Positions 33,533 through 42,595 of a stretch of DNA of 64,000 bases are shown piece by piece. Each line of letters opens with the position of its first letter. Within the stretch, counting starts at the first letter, position 1. The DNA lies in the NCBI GenBank assembly GCA_964531285.1, contig CAZHDI010000001.1:1-64000 (forward strand), in the 5' to 3' direction. The position numbers and the translations under genes are program-made. Origin of the DNA: CAZHDI01 sp964531285 (GTDB lineage Bacteria; Pseudomonadota; Alphaproteobacteria; JAJFIK01). Under the pieces are notes generated by a model, which was given only the letters and a program-made list of their open reading frames with translations, did no database searches and was not told the origin of the DNA.

Positions 33533-36223
33533 TCACGGGGCGGTTGCGGCGGCCAGTGTTTTCAGCCCCTTCGTGATGGCAGCAATGGCGTCCTCGGCCT
33601 TGTCCGGGTCGCTGCCGCCGGCCTGGGCCATATCGGGGCGCCCGCCCCCACCCTTGCCGCCGACCGCCTCGGCGCCGAGCTTGACGAGGTCCACGGCGCT
33701 GACCCGGCCGGTCAGATCGGCCGTCACGCCCACGGACAGGGCGACCTTGGCCTCATCCACGGCCACAAAGGCCACGACGCCGGAGCCAACCTTTTTCTTG
33801 GCCTCATCCACGAGGGCCCGCAGATCCTTGGCCGAAACGCCCGTCAGGGTGCGGGCCATGAGCGCGATGCCATCGACCTCTTCAATGGGGGCATCGCTGC
33901 CTTCCCCGGCACCGCCTCCGAGGGCCAGGGCCTTTTTGGCGGCGGCAAGCTCACGCTCGAGACGCTTTCGCTCCTCGATCAGGGCCGAGACCCGCTCGGG
34001 CACATCAAGCGGTGCGGCCTTCAAATGGCCCGCAGCGGCCTTGAGCGCGTCCTCTTCGGTCTGGAAATAGGCCCGGGCTGCCTCCCCCGTCATGGCCTCG
34101 ATGCGGCGCACACCGGCCGACACGGCCCCTTCCCCGACAATCTTGAACAGGCCGATGTCCCCCAGACGGCTCACATGGGTACCGCCGCACAACTCGACCG
34201 AATAGGCGCGGGCGCCGGCCTCCGCCTCGCCCATGGTCAACACCCGGACCTCATCGCCATATTTCTCGCCGAACAGGGCGAGCGCACCCGCCTCAATGGC
34301 ATCGTCGGGAGTCATGATCCGAGTCGTGACGGGCCCGTTGGCGCGGATCATGGCATTCACCTCAGCCTCCACATCCGCGAGTTCGGCTTCGGCCACGGGC
34401 TTGGGCTGTGAAATGTCGAAGCGCAACCGCTCCTCGGACACGAGGGACCCCTTCTGGGTGACATGATCCCCGAGCCGGCGGCGCAAGGCCTCATGGAGCA
34501 GATGGGTGGCGGAATGATTGGCCCGGATGCGCGCGCGCCGGGCGCCGTCCACGACCATCTCGACCGTCGCGCCGACGGTCAGGGTGCCGGCTTCAATCTG
34601 CGCCATGTGAATGAACAACGTGCCCAGCTTTTTCTGGGTGTCGGTGACGGCGAGGCGCGCATCGTCGGCGCAGACCATGGTGCCCGTATCGCCGACCTGC
34701 CCCCCGCTTTCCCCGTAAAACGGGGTCTGATTGGTGATGACGATGACCCCGTCGCCGGCCTGCGCGGTCTCGACCCGGGCACCGTCCTTGACAAGGGCGA
34801 GCACCGTGCCTTCGGCCTGTTCGGTGGCATAGCCCAGAAAATCCGTGCCCCCCAGTTCCGCCTGCAGATCGAACCAGAGCGTTTCCGTGGCGGCCTCGCC
34901 GGAGCCGGACCAGGCCTTGCGCGCCTCGGCTCGCTGACGGGCCATGGCGGCGTCGAACCCGTCCGTATCCACCCCGATCCCCCTCTGGCGAAGGGCATCC
35001 TGGGTCAGGTCCAGGGGGAAGCCATAAGTATCGTACAGCTTGAAGGCCACCTCGCCCTGGAGTTCGCTGCCCTCGTTCAGATCCCCGGTTTCCTCGTCGA
35101 GCAGGCGCAGACCCCGCTCCAGGGTCTGGCGGAAACGGGTTTCCTCAAGCTTCAGGGTTTCCGTCACCAGGGCGCGGGCCCGCTCCAGCTCGGGATAGGC
35201 GGCTCCCATCTGCGCCACGAGGCTTGGCACGAGCTGCCACAGGAGAGGATCGGGTGTGCCGAGCAGATGGGCATGGCGCATGGCCCGGCGCATGATCCGG
35301 CGCAGCACATAGCCCCGCCCTTCATTGGACGGCAGAACGCCATCGGCGATCAGGAAAGACGCGGCACGCAGGTGATCCGCGATCACCCGGTGGCTCGCCA
35401 GACGGTCGCCCGCGGCCCTCGTCCTGGAGATCTCTTCGGAGGCGGTGATGATCTGCTGGAACAGATCCGTGTCGTAATTGTTGTGCACGCCCTGGAGGAC
35501 CGTCGCCATGCGCTCCAGACCCATGCCGGTGTCGATGCTGGGGCGCGGCAGGTCGATGCGCGCGTCCTTGTCGACCTGCTCATATTGCATGAACACCAGA
35601 TTCCAGATTTCCACGAACCGGTCGCCGTCCTCGTCCGGGCTGCCCGGCGGGCCGCCGGGGATCTCGGGCCCATGGTCGAAAAAGATCTCCGAACACGGAC
35701 CGCAGGGCCCCGTGTCCCCCATGGACCAGAAATTGTCGCTTGTTGCGATGCGGATGATCCGGTCCTCGGGCAGTCCGGCGATCTTGCGCCACAGGTCGAA
35801 GGCCTCGTCGTCCTCGGCAAAGACGGTGACCACGAGGCGCGAGGGATCGAGACCGAAATCCTTGGTGACGAGGCCCCAGGCCAGCTCGATCGCCACATCC
35901 TTGAAATAATCGCCGAAGGAGAAATTCCCCATCATCTCAAAGAATGTGTGGTGTCGGGCCGTATAGCCGACATTGTCGAGATCATTGTGCTTGCCGCCCG
36001 CGCGCACACATTTCTGTGCGGAGGTGGCGCGCACATAATCCCGGGTCTCGGCGCCCGTGAAGACGTTTTTGAACGGCACCATGCCCGCATTCACGAACAG
36101 CAGCGTCGGGTCGTTGCGCGGCACCAGGGGGGCGGAGGGCACGATGGTGTGGCCGGCCCGGGCAAAGCCGTCGAGAAAGGTGCGGCGGATATCGTTGAGG
36201 CTCAGGGCGGTGCGGCTGGTCAT
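33533..36223 (-). CDS. alaS: Alanyl-tRNA synthetase
   Basis: An 896-residue class II synthetase charging tRNA-Ala. The catalytic core contains HTFFEMMGNFSFGDYFK and the motif 2/3 region GLGLERMA-like MGLERMATVLQG. The editing domain has the zinc-type HSATHLLHEALR (HxxxH) and CGGTHV with the paired Cys and His. The C-terminal C-Ala domain ends in the usual GGGRPDMAQAGG segment. All conserved parts are present and length is normal. It lies downstream of recA in the same direction, an arrangement common in Alphaproteobacteria; 202 bases of repeat-rich spacer separate them. Confidence 0.97.
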   Translation of the reverse strand: MTSRTALSLNDIRRTFLDGFARAGHTIVPSAPLVPRNDPTLLFVNAGMVPFKNVFTGAETRDYVRATSAQKCVRAGGKHNDLDNVGYTARHHTFFEMMGNFSFGDYFKDVAIELAWGLVTKDFGLDPSRLVVTVFAEDDEAFDLWRKIAGLPEDRIIRIATSDNFWSMGDTGPCGPCSEIFFDHGPEIPGGPPGSPDEDGDRFVEIWNLVFMQYEQVDKDARIDLPRPSIDTGMGLERMATVLQGVHNNYDTDLFQQIITASEEISRTRAAGDRLASHRVIADHLRAASFLIADGVLPSNEGRGYVLRRIMRRAMRHAHLLGTPDPLLWQLVPSLVAQMGAAYPELERARALVTETLKLEETRFRQTLERGLRLLDEETGDLNEGSELQGEVAFKLYDTYGFPLDLTQDALRQRGIGVDTDGFDAAMARQRAEARKAWSGSGEAATETLWFDLQAELGGTDFLGYATEQAEGTVLALVKDGARVETAQAGDGVIVITNQTPFYGESGGQVGDTGTMVCADDARLAVTDTQKKLGTLFIHMAQIEAGTLTVGATVEMVVDGARRARIRANHSATHLLHEALRRRLGDHVTQKGSLVSEERLRFDISQPKPVAEAELADVEAEVNAMIRANGPVTTRIMTPDDAIEAGALALFGEKYGDEVRVLTMGEAEAGARAYSVELCGGTHVSRLGDIGLFKIVGEGAVSAGVRRIEAMTGEAARAYFQTEEDALKAAAGHLKAAPLDVPERVSALIEERKRLERELAAAKKALALGGGAGEGSDAPIEEVDGIALMARTLTGVSAKDLRALVDEAKKKVGSGVVAFVAVDEAKVALSVGVTADLTGRVSAVDLVKLGAEAVGGKGGGGRPDMAQAGGSDPDKAEDAIAAITKGLKTLAAATAP

Positions 36224-36258
36224 GGTTGAAGGGCCTTACGGGAAACCAAAAACGGGGC

Positions 36259-36294
36259 TGGCAAGGAGGGGGGTTGGCAAGGAGGGGGGCTGGC
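36259..36294. repeat. 16-bp G-rich tandem repeat between recA and alaS
   Basis: Two full copies and a partial third of TGGCAAGGAGGGGGGT/C lie immediately upstream of alaS. The unit contains the AAGGAGG ribosome-site core, but it is 35-75 bases from the alaS start and in the wrong orientation for it. The spacer also holds several ATGGGCC-type words at 36358-36391. Confidence 0.6.
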
Positions 36295-36425
36295 GCGGCG
36301 CCCCGGCAAAACCCCTTTCATGTACCCGCCCCGCTCCGGCCCGTCCACCAGCTCCATCAATGGGCGCCATAGATGGGCCCCAACTATGGGCCAAGACCTG
36401 ACGAAAGCCAGGCCGTCGCGCCGGG

Positions 36426-37520
36426 TCAGGCTTCGGCCGCCAGATCCTCGTCCTCCGCGGCCTCTTCCATGTCGTCGGCGCCAAGCACCAGGTCCTCGGC
36501 GAGGAGGCCCGCATTCTGACGGATGGCCCGCTCGATCCGGTCGGCCATGTCCGGATTGTTTTTCAGGAATTGCTTGGCGTTCTCCCGGCCCTGGCCGATG
36601 CGCTCGCTGTCATAGGAGTACCAGGAGCCGGATTTCTCGACCACATTGGCCTTGACCCCGAGATCGATCAGCTCACCGACTTTCGAGATACCCTCGCCAT
36701 ACATGATGTCGAATTCGACCTGTTTGAAGGGCGGCGCCACCTTGTTCTTGACCACCTTGACCCGGGTCTGGTTGCCGACGACCTCGTCGCGCTCCTTGAT
36801 CTGGCCTATGCGGCGGATGTCGAGGCGCACGGACGAGTAGAATTTCAGCGCATTCCCCCCGGTGGTGGTCTCGGGGCTGCCGAACATGACGCCGATCTTC
36901 ATGCGGATCTGATTGATGAAGATCACCATGCAGCGGGACTTGGAGATCGACGCCGTGAGCTTGCGAAGGGCCTGGCTCATCAGCCGGGCCTGGAGCCCGG
37001 GCAGGCTGTCGCCCATCTCGCCCTCAAGTTCCGCCTTCGGTGTGAGCGCGGCCACCGAGTCGATCACCAGGACATCGATCGCACCCGAGCGCACCAGCGT
37101 GTCGGCGATCTCCAGAGCCTGCTCGCCGGTATCGGGCTGAGAGATCAGCAATTCATCGATATTCACGCCGAGCTTGCCGGCATAGACCGGGTCGAGCGCA
37201 TGTTCGGCATCGACGAATGCGGCAATGCCGCCGGCCTTCTGGGCCTCGGCCACGCAATGGAGCGCCATGGTCGTCTTGCCCGAGGACTCCGGCCCGTAGA
37301 TCTCGATGATCCGCCCGCGCGGCAAACCGCCGATGCCCAGCCCGATATCAAGGCCCAGCGACCCGGTCGAGACCGCTTCGATCTCCATGACATCGCGCTG
37401 GCCCAGACGCATCACCGAGCCTTTCCCGAAGGCGCGATCGATCTGGCTGAGGGCGGCCTCAAGGGCCTTTTGCTTATCCATCGGGTCTTTCTCCGCGAGG
37501 CGGACGACATTGTCGGCCAT
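36426..37520 (-). CDS. recA: Recombinase RecA
   Basis: A 364-residue RecA. Walker A is GPESSGKTT, Walker B LLVIDS-like DVLVIDSVAAL, loop L2 region FINQIRMKIGVMFGSPETTTGGNALKF is intact, and the C-terminal tail is strongly acidic (EDLVLGADDMEEAAEDED). It forms filaments on single-stranded DNA for homologous recombination and activates LexA self-cleavage. A perfect GAAC-N7-GAAC SOS operator lies 118 bases upstream, so LexA control is likely. Start ATG 37520 has GGAGAT a few bases ahead. Confidence 0.98.
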   Translation of the reverse strand: MADNVVRLAEKDPMDKQKALEAALSQIDRAFGKGSVMRLGQRDVMEIEAVSTGSLGLDIGLGIGGLPRGRIIEIYGPESSGKTTMALHCVAEAQKAGGIAAFVDAEHALDPVYAGKLGVNIDELLISQPDTGEQALEIADTLVRSGAIDVLVIDSVAALTPKAELEGEMGDSLPGLQARLMSQALRKLTASISKSRCMVIFINQIRMKIGVMFGSPETTTGGNALKFYSSVRLDIRRIGQIKERDEVVGNQTRVKVVKNKVAPPFKQVEFDIMYGEGISKVGELIDLGVKANVVEKSGSWYSYDSERIGQGRENAKQFLKNNPDMADRIERAIRQNAGLLAEDLVLGADDMEEAAEDEDLAAEA

Positions 37521-37637
37521 ATCGATCTCCTTATTTCACAGCGCTACAACCGGTGCAATTTCCTGTAATGTACGTGATTTGTTCCCGCCGCCAAGAAAAA
37601 ACATAACACCTTGAGAAATCGCAATCATTAGGAACAT

Positions 37638-37652
37638 GTTCCGGGTGCGTTC
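37638..37652 (-). promoter_or_regulatory. LexA (SOS) box upstream of recA
   Basis: On the minus strand GAAC-GCACCCG-GAAC, a perfect direct repeat of the alphaproteobacterial LexA consensus (GTTC-N7-GTTC on the plus strand). It partly overlaps a GAACATGTTC palindrome at 37632-37641. A weaker half-matching copy (GAAC-N7-GTAC) lies at about 37569-37583. Confidence 0.7.
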
Positions 37653-37740
37653 GGATCGGCGCACCCGGAGGGAGCGCACGAGCGCGCCGAATTCGCCCGG
37701 CCCGCCCGATTCGCCGGGTTGGGGCGAGCGCGTCTGGGAC

Positions 37741-37968
37741 TTACACTTCGTGAATGGCGCCATCCAGGGTATCGCGCTGGCGCTCCACGCTGTCGAGACA
37801 GGCCGCCTTGGTGTCATAGGCCACCGGGGCCTCGCCGATCGCGACGCCGCCATTGGTCTTCATCCGCCAGCGCCATTTCCCGGCGCTGTCCTGATAAATC
37901 TCGTACACCACCGAGGGCGGACACATTTGCAAGGCAGCAGCGGGCACCAGCCGGTCTTCAGCAGTCAT
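37741..37968 (-). CDS. YegP-like DUF1508 small protein
   Basis: A 75-residue protein with one DUF1508/YegP repeat: VYEIYQDSAGKWRWRMK, then a short loop NGGVAIGEAPVAYDTKAACL and a terminal helix. AAGGAGAT precedes ATG 37968 at ideal spacing. The fold is a small beta-hairpin plus helix of unknown function, often found in two tandem copies; here there is one. It lies upstream of recA on the same strand, but the LexA box between them suggests recA has its own promoter. Confidence 0.8.
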   Translation of the reverse strand: MTAEDRLVPAAALQMCPPSVVYEIYQDSAGKWRWRMKTNGGVAIGEAPVAYDTKAACLDSVERQRDTLDGAIHEV

Positions 37969-38491
37969 GGCGCATCTCCTTCATGGATGGGGGGGCTTTA
38001 CGGGCTCTTTGGGGGACGCAAGCGTGTCCCGATTCGATCCGGGGCGGCAAGAAACAGGCACGATACGCGGCAGACGGGTTGCCGATGTCCCCACCCGGAC
38101 CGAGGACATGGTCCTCGTGCGCCCCGTCATAGGCTCAACCCTTGAGAAAACCGATAACCGAATGAGCCAAGCAGGGTTCCATGTTTGTCGGCCATTATGC
38201 GACCGTGTTCGTCGGCCCGATGCCGACCCTGTGTCTGCGGTCAGAAACAACTGACGTCTTTTGATGCCGGCCGCGCCGGGGGCCGCTTTCACCGGCAAAG
38301 CATGTTAATCGCGCCGCCATTCCCGCATTGCCTGCGCCGCGGCGGCGATGTTATATCATCCGCCAGTCTTCGGTTTTGGAGACGGTTCCATCGTCCCGCC
38401 GCCCCGGCCCTGGGGTGAGCGTTCCTGCGCGGACCGCACCCCATCGGCATTGTGCCCATCAGAACCAGCATCGGAAAAGGACGCCTCCCCC
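37969..38491. other. Intergenic region between the DUF1508 and CooC-like genes
   Basis: A 523-base divergent region. The only coding-like item is a 27-codon frame at 38181-38264 whose first residues are MFVGHYA. It has a poor ribosome site. The rest shows no hairpin, RNA gene or recognisable operator, and should hold the promoters of both neighbours. Confidence 0.45.
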
Positions 38492-39496
38492 ATGCGCATT
38501 GCATTCGTCGGCAAGGGTGGCAGCGGCAAGACGACCGCGTCTTCTTTGTTCATCCGGTCGTTATTGGACAAAGGTCTGCCGGTGCTGGCGATCGATGGCG
38601 ACATCAATCAGCATCTGGCCGAGGCGCTCGACCTGCCGCCTGGGGCCATCGCGGCAACACCGGAACTCGGCAATGCGCTGGGCAGGTTGAAACCCCTGCT
38701 GCGCGGCACCAATGGCCGGATCCCGACCAACGCCGCGATGGTGAAAACCACGCCGCCGGGTCCGGGATCGCATCTGGTCACGCTGGCGCCCGATGATCCG
38801 GTCCTGGCACAGTTTGCCTTTGCACAAGGCACGCTGCGCTTTGTGCGTGTCGGCGGCTTCGAGGATGAGGATCTCGGCACGAAGTGTTTCCATGCCAAAA
38901 CCGGCGCGGTCGAACTCCTGCTCAATCATCTGATCGACGCGCCGGACGATTGGGTCATCACCGATATGACGGCCGGGGCGGACGCTTTTGCGTCGGGCCT
39001 TTTCACCCGCTTCGATCTCACCGTCCTTGTGGTGGAGCCCACGCGGAAGTCTTTGAGCGTCTGGCAACAATACAAGGCCTATGCGCAGGAGTACGGGATC
39101 GCGATCCGTGTCCTGGGCAATAAAATTCAGGATGAGGACGATCTTGCCTTTCTCCAGGACGCCTGCGGGACTGATCTGATCGGTGCCTTGACCCAATCGC
39201 GCTGGGTCCGGCAGACCGAACGCGGCAGCCCGCCCCCGATGACAGACCTGGAGCCGGAAAACCGCGCGGTTCTGGAGCAGCTCATGCGCACCGCCGCCGC
39301 CCAGATCCGCGATTGGGACCGCTATTGGCACTGGGGCATTCATTTCCATGAAAAGAATGCGGCCGCATGGGCCAATGAGGCCGCCGGATGCGATGTCACC
39401 CGGCAGATCGATCCCGTCTTCCTCAAGAGCTTTGCCGTGCGCTGCCAGAGGGCCGGCAATGACGACCTGACCGAGCCAAAAGCGCAAGCCGGATAA
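38492..39496 (+). CDS. CooC-like P-loop ATPase (CxH variant)
   Basis: A 334-residue MinD/CooC-type ATPase. The deviant Walker A GKGGSGKTT is at residues 7-15, with IDGDINQHL for the switch I/Walker A' region and VITDMTAGADAFASGLF for switch II. CooC proteins insert nickel into CO dehydrogenase and bind metal at a dimer CxC motif; the equivalent place here reads KCFHAKTGAVELLLNHL, giving Cys132-x-His134. No CO dehydrogenase gene is in the window. ATG 38492 follows AAAAGGA. The gene forms a two-gene unit with the small protein 40 bases downstream. A metallo-cofactor chaperone is the best guess, but the client is unknown. Confidence 0.8.
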   Translation: MRIAFVGKGGSGKTTASSLFIRSLLDKGLPVLAIDGDINQHLAEALDLPPGAIAATPELGNALGRLKPLLRGTNGRIPTNAAMVKTTPPGPGSHLVTLAPDDPVLAQFAFAQGTLRFVRVGGFEDEDLGTKCFHAKTGAVELLLNHLIDAPDDWVITDMTAGADAFASGLFTRFDLTVLVVEPTRKSLSVWQQYKAYAQEYGIAIRVLGNKIQDEDDLAFLQDACGTDLIGALTQSRWVRQTERGSPPPMTDLEPENRAVLEQLMRTAAAQIRDWDRYWHWGIHFHEKNAAAWANEAAGCDVTRQIDPVFLKSFAVRCQRAGNDDLTEPKAQAG

Positions 39497-39536
39497 GGGC
39501 TCGGCAACCCTCCCCCCAAACCGAAAGGACGGTTCC

Positions 39537-39923
39537 ATGAGCTACCCTTCGATCAACCGCCATGTCGAAGCCCAGGGCGTGACCCTGGACACCGCCACCG
39601 ATGCTCAACTTGCTGAGGCCTTCGTGTCCGCGTTCAAGGAAGACCTGCCCCTGGGCATGGGCCATGTGGATGCGCTGGTCGGGAAGCTCGACAGCGCCGG
39701 CGACCGGGCCATGCTGACGCTCGATCCGAACTCGGACGAGGGCAAGCAGTTCGCCCGCCTGCTCGGCCCCGATGTGCCGCGCCAGGTTCTGGAAGACCAT
39801 TACGGTGTCGCGTTCGGGTTCTATAATTGCTGCAAGGGCGTCGTGGCCCGCAAGCGCGACGATCTCGCCATGAGCCTGCGCGAACAGATCGAAGCTCAGC
39901 ATCCCAATTTCGTGGACTGCTGA
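39537..39923 (+). CDS. Small hypothetical protein with C-terminal cysteines
   Basis: A 128-residue soluble protein that I do not recognise. GAAAGGA lies just ahead of ATG 39537. It is mostly helical. Three cysteines are placed in the C-terminal third: Cys98-Cys99 in FYNCCKGV and Cys128 as the last residue (NFVDC), with His88 nearby in DHYGV. It is the second and last gene of the CooC-like operon, since a strong terminator follows 62 bases later. The linkage to a metal-chaperone-type ATPase and the cysteines suggest a metal-binding client or partner; this is inference from context. Confidence 0.7.
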   Translation: MSYPSINRHVEAQGVTLDTATDAQLAEAFVSAFKEDLPLGMGHVDALVGKLDSAGDRAMLTLDPNSDEGKQFARLLGPDVPRQVLEDHYGVAFGFYNCCKGVVARKRDDLAMSLREQIEAQHPNFVDC

Positions 39924-39933
39924 TCGCGCGCTG

Positions 39934-39951
39934 CGCTTGTCCGGCACGACG
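39934..39951. repeat. Dispersed repeat copy A
   Basis: CGCTTGTCCGGCACGACG; a copy with one mismatch lies at 61591-61608, right at an assembly gap. Both sit just downstream of a gene. Confidence 0.6.
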
Positions 39952-39985
39952 ACGTCCGGAGACAATGACTTTGTCATCGGTCTGA

Positions 39986-40013
39986 GGGCGCTGACCTTGT
40001 CAGCGCCCTTTTT
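39986..40013 (+). terminator. Strong rho-independent terminator
   Basis: GGGCGCTGA and TCAGCGCCC pair perfectly around a five-base loop and are followed by TTTTT. It ends the CooC-like operon and also lies just beyond the 3' end of the convergent cckA. Confidence 0.9.
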
Positions 40014-40045
40014 GATTCCGTCTGGCTCCAGGATGACAGATCCGC

Positions 40046-42595
40046 TCAAGCTGCGGACATGACCTCTTTCACGGTCTCGGCAAGCTGCTTGAGCGTGAAC
40101 GGTTTGGGCAGGAAGTGGAACTCTTCGGGCTTGTCGAGCGCCTTCTGGAAGGCGCTTTCGGCATAACCGGAGATGAACACGATCTTCATGTCCGGATAGT
40201 CTTTGCGCAGCTTCAGCGCCATGGTCGGACCGTCCATACCGGGCATCATCACATCGCTGAGCACCAGATCGATGGCCCCGCCTTCTTCGGCGACGATCTC
40301 AAGCGCGGCCTCGCCATTGGCCGCCTCCAGCACCGTATAGCCGCGCGACTGGAGTGCCCGCGTGGTGAACATGCGCACCGCGTCTTCGTCTTCGACCAAA
40401 AGCACGGTTCCCGCACCGGTCAGATCCCGGCTGCGCGGCTCCTCCTTGGGCTGAAGATCGGCATCGGTGCCCGGCTCGGCCATATCCCGGGGCAGATAGA
40501 TCCGGAAGGTCGTGCCAGTGCCGACCTCGCTGTCGACCGCAATGAACCCGCCGGTCTGCTGGATGATGCCATAGACCGTGGACAGGCCGAGACCCGTGCC
40601 CTTGCCCACCGTCTCATCGTTCTTTGTGGTGAAGAACGGCTCGAAGATCCGTCCCATATGGGCCGCCGGAATGCCGCATCCGGTGTCGCGCATGACGATT
40701 TCGACATAAGACCCATCGGGCACGTCGGTTTTGGCGCTGACGCACCCGCGCACATCCTCCGCCGCGACATTCGCGGTGCGGATCTCCAGGGTGCCGCCGT
40801 CGGGCATGGCATCGCGGGCATTAACCGCCAGATTGATCACCACCTGTTCCAACTGGCCCTGATCGACCGTGACCATGCCCAGATCCCGGTCATGGTGAAT
40901 GTCGAGGGTAATGGTCTCGCCGATCAGACGGCGCAGCAGCATGGACAGATCGGTCAAGACATCCGTGAGCTGAAGACGTTTCGGGCGCAGGGTTTGCCGG
41001 CGCGAAAACGCCAGAAGCTGACGGGTCAGATTGGCCGCGCGCAAGCCGTTCTGCTTGATCTGGCTGATATCGCCGAAGGACGGATCGCCGGCCTGATGAC
41101 GGGTCAGCAACAGATCGCAAAAGCCGATGATCGCGGTCAGTAGATTGTTGAAATCATGGGCCACACCGCCCGCGAGCTGGCCGATGGCCTGCATCTTCTG
41201 GGACTGGGCGAATTGCTGTTCCAGCGATTTCTGGCGCGTCGTATCGATGAAATAAAAGATCAGATGCCCCGCGCCGCCAGGCACCGGATCGAGCCGCGAG
41301 ACGAAGATCTGCGCATTGCGGGTCTGGCCGGCATCGTCTCCGGAACCGGCAAGGCGCACTTCGATGCCATTACGCTCGCTGCGGTCGTCGCGCAGGGTGC
41401 GGACCAGATCGCTCAGCGCGTCGCGGTCATCGGGCAGGATCAGATCCTCGACCGTTGCCGCATCGGGGCCGCTTTCGGCAAACAGGGTACCCATGGCCGG
41501 ATTGGTCATCCGGATCTCGCCGTCCTCATCGAGGATCAGGATCCCGATGGGCGCATGCTCCAGGAACTCACCGAGCGAATTCGCGGGCAGGTCCTCATCG
41601 CGGGGCGTATCGGCGACCCGCGGCCAAAGCGCCAGATGCAGGACCGGATGGTCATCGGCCGAGACATCGGTCCGGGCCCGGACCAGGACGCGCTGGCTCG
41701 TCTCGCCGCCCATAGCGGCATCGTGGCTGCGCAAGGCAAGCTCGACCGGGGCGCCATCCTCGGCGGCCTGACGCAGATGATCGCGAATGGCCTCGGGCGA
41801 TCCGGCGAACAAATGATCGAGCCCGACACCCTCCAGCGCGCCGGCCCCGGCGCCGGTCAGGTCCTGCAGGGTTTCATTGGCATAAAGAACACCGCCCGCG
41901 CTGTCGAAGGTCAGTAGACCGACGGGGAGATGATCCAACGCGCGAATAAGGCCGTCGCGTTCCATGCGCAAGGCTTCCTGGCGCGCGCCCGCCTCGCGGA
42001 CCGAGCCCTGGTCGATGAGCCGCCACATGACCCGGTGCTGGAAGCCCGGCACGGGACGGACCTCGACCTCAAGCCAGGTGCGCCCGCCGGCGGCGAGGGT
42101 CACCGGCACCTGCTCGCGCAGGGTCCGCCCGTCGCGCGCGGCCCGGGCCAGCCGATAGATCGGCTTGGCGGCGCCTTCCTGATCGACGATCAGGCGCTCG
42201 AAGGGCAGCGGATGCTCCGCCCCCAGACCGCTGCATAAGCGCTCATAGGCCGCATTGGTAAAGACAAGGCCGCCGTCGCGCCGGGTAATCAGGCAGGCTT
42301 CGGGAAGGTCCTCGAGAATGCGGATGGCCAGCGTGCCGAAATGCGGCGCCGCCGAGCCCGCCAGCGCGCCGGTGGTGTAGCCGTAGACGACGATCAGGCC
42401 GACGACTGCCGCCCCGGACAGGAAAATCAGCGCCGGCAGTCCGGGCGCCAGGACCGCCGAAATGGCGGCCGCGCCGGACAGCCCGAACAGGACCGCGATC
42501 ACTGTCGGCAAATGCTGTTGCAGCCGGGCAATCAGATTGGGGCCCGGCACCGGGAAGGAGAAGGCACCGCGCACGGCCATCCGCTTCATCATCAT
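40046..42595 (-). CDS. cckA: Hybrid sensor histidine kinase CckA
   Basis: An 849-residue hybrid kinase. Two membrane spans near the N-terminus (about residues 24-70) are followed by three PAS-like domains, the dimerisation helix QKMQAIGQLAGGVAHDFNNLLTA-type motif with His480, a HATPase with VINLAVNARDAMPDGG and GKGTGLGLSTVYGI, and a C-terminal receiver whose phospho-acceptor is Asp781 in LSDVMMPGMDG. This order and the VAHDFNNLL box are diagnostic of CckA, the kinase that sends phosphate through ChpT to CtrA and CpdR in the alphaproteobacterial cell cycle. ATG 42595 follows GGGGGACG; the frame stays open to 42874. Caulobacter CckA has two PAS domains, so the extra one is a variation. Confidence 0.92.
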   Translation of the reverse strand: MMMKRMAVRGAFSFPVPGPNLIARLQQHLPTVIAVLFGLSGAAAISAVLAPGLPALIFLSGAAVVGLIVVYGYTTGALAGSAAPHFGTLAIRILEDLPEACLITRRDGGLVFTNAAYERLCSGLGAEHPLPFERLIVDQEGAAKPIYRLARAARDGRTLREQVPVTLAAGGRTWLEVEVRPVPGFQHRVMWRLIDQGSVREAGARQEALRMERDGLIRALDHLPVGLLTFDSAGGVLYANETLQDLTGAGAGALEGVGLDHLFAGSPEAIRDHLRQAAEDGAPVELALRSHDAAMGGETSQRVLVRARTDVSADDHPVLHLALWPRVADTPRDEDLPANSLGEFLEHAPIGILILDEDGEIRMTNPAMGTLFAESGPDAATVEDLILPDDRDALSDLVRTLRDDRSERNGIEVRLAGSGDDAGQTRNAQIFVSRLDPVPGGAGHLIFYFIDTTRQKSLEQQFAQSQKMQAIGQLAGGVAHDFNNLLTAIIGFCDLLLTRHQAGDPSFGDISQIKQNGLRAANLTRQLLAFSRRQTLRPKRLQLTDVLTDLSMLLRRLIGETITLDIHHDRDLGMVTVDQGQLEQVVINLAVNARDAMPDGGTLEIRTANVAAEDVRGCVSAKTDVPDGSYVEIVMRDTGCGIPAAHMGRIFEPFFTTKNDETVGKGTGLGLSTVYGIIQQTGGFIAVDSEVGTGTTFRIYLPRDMAEPGTDADLQPKEEPRSRDLTGAGTVLLVEDEDAVRMFTTRALQSRGYTVLEAANGEAALEIVAEEGGAIDLVLSDVMMPGMDGPTMALKLRKDYPDMKIVFISGYAESAFQKALDKPEEFHFLPKPFTLKQLAETVKEVMSAA

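Noticed and set aside
34463..36229. 588-codon frame antisense to alaS
   Set aside because: alaS is unmistakable on the other strand; the antisense frame is composition-driven.
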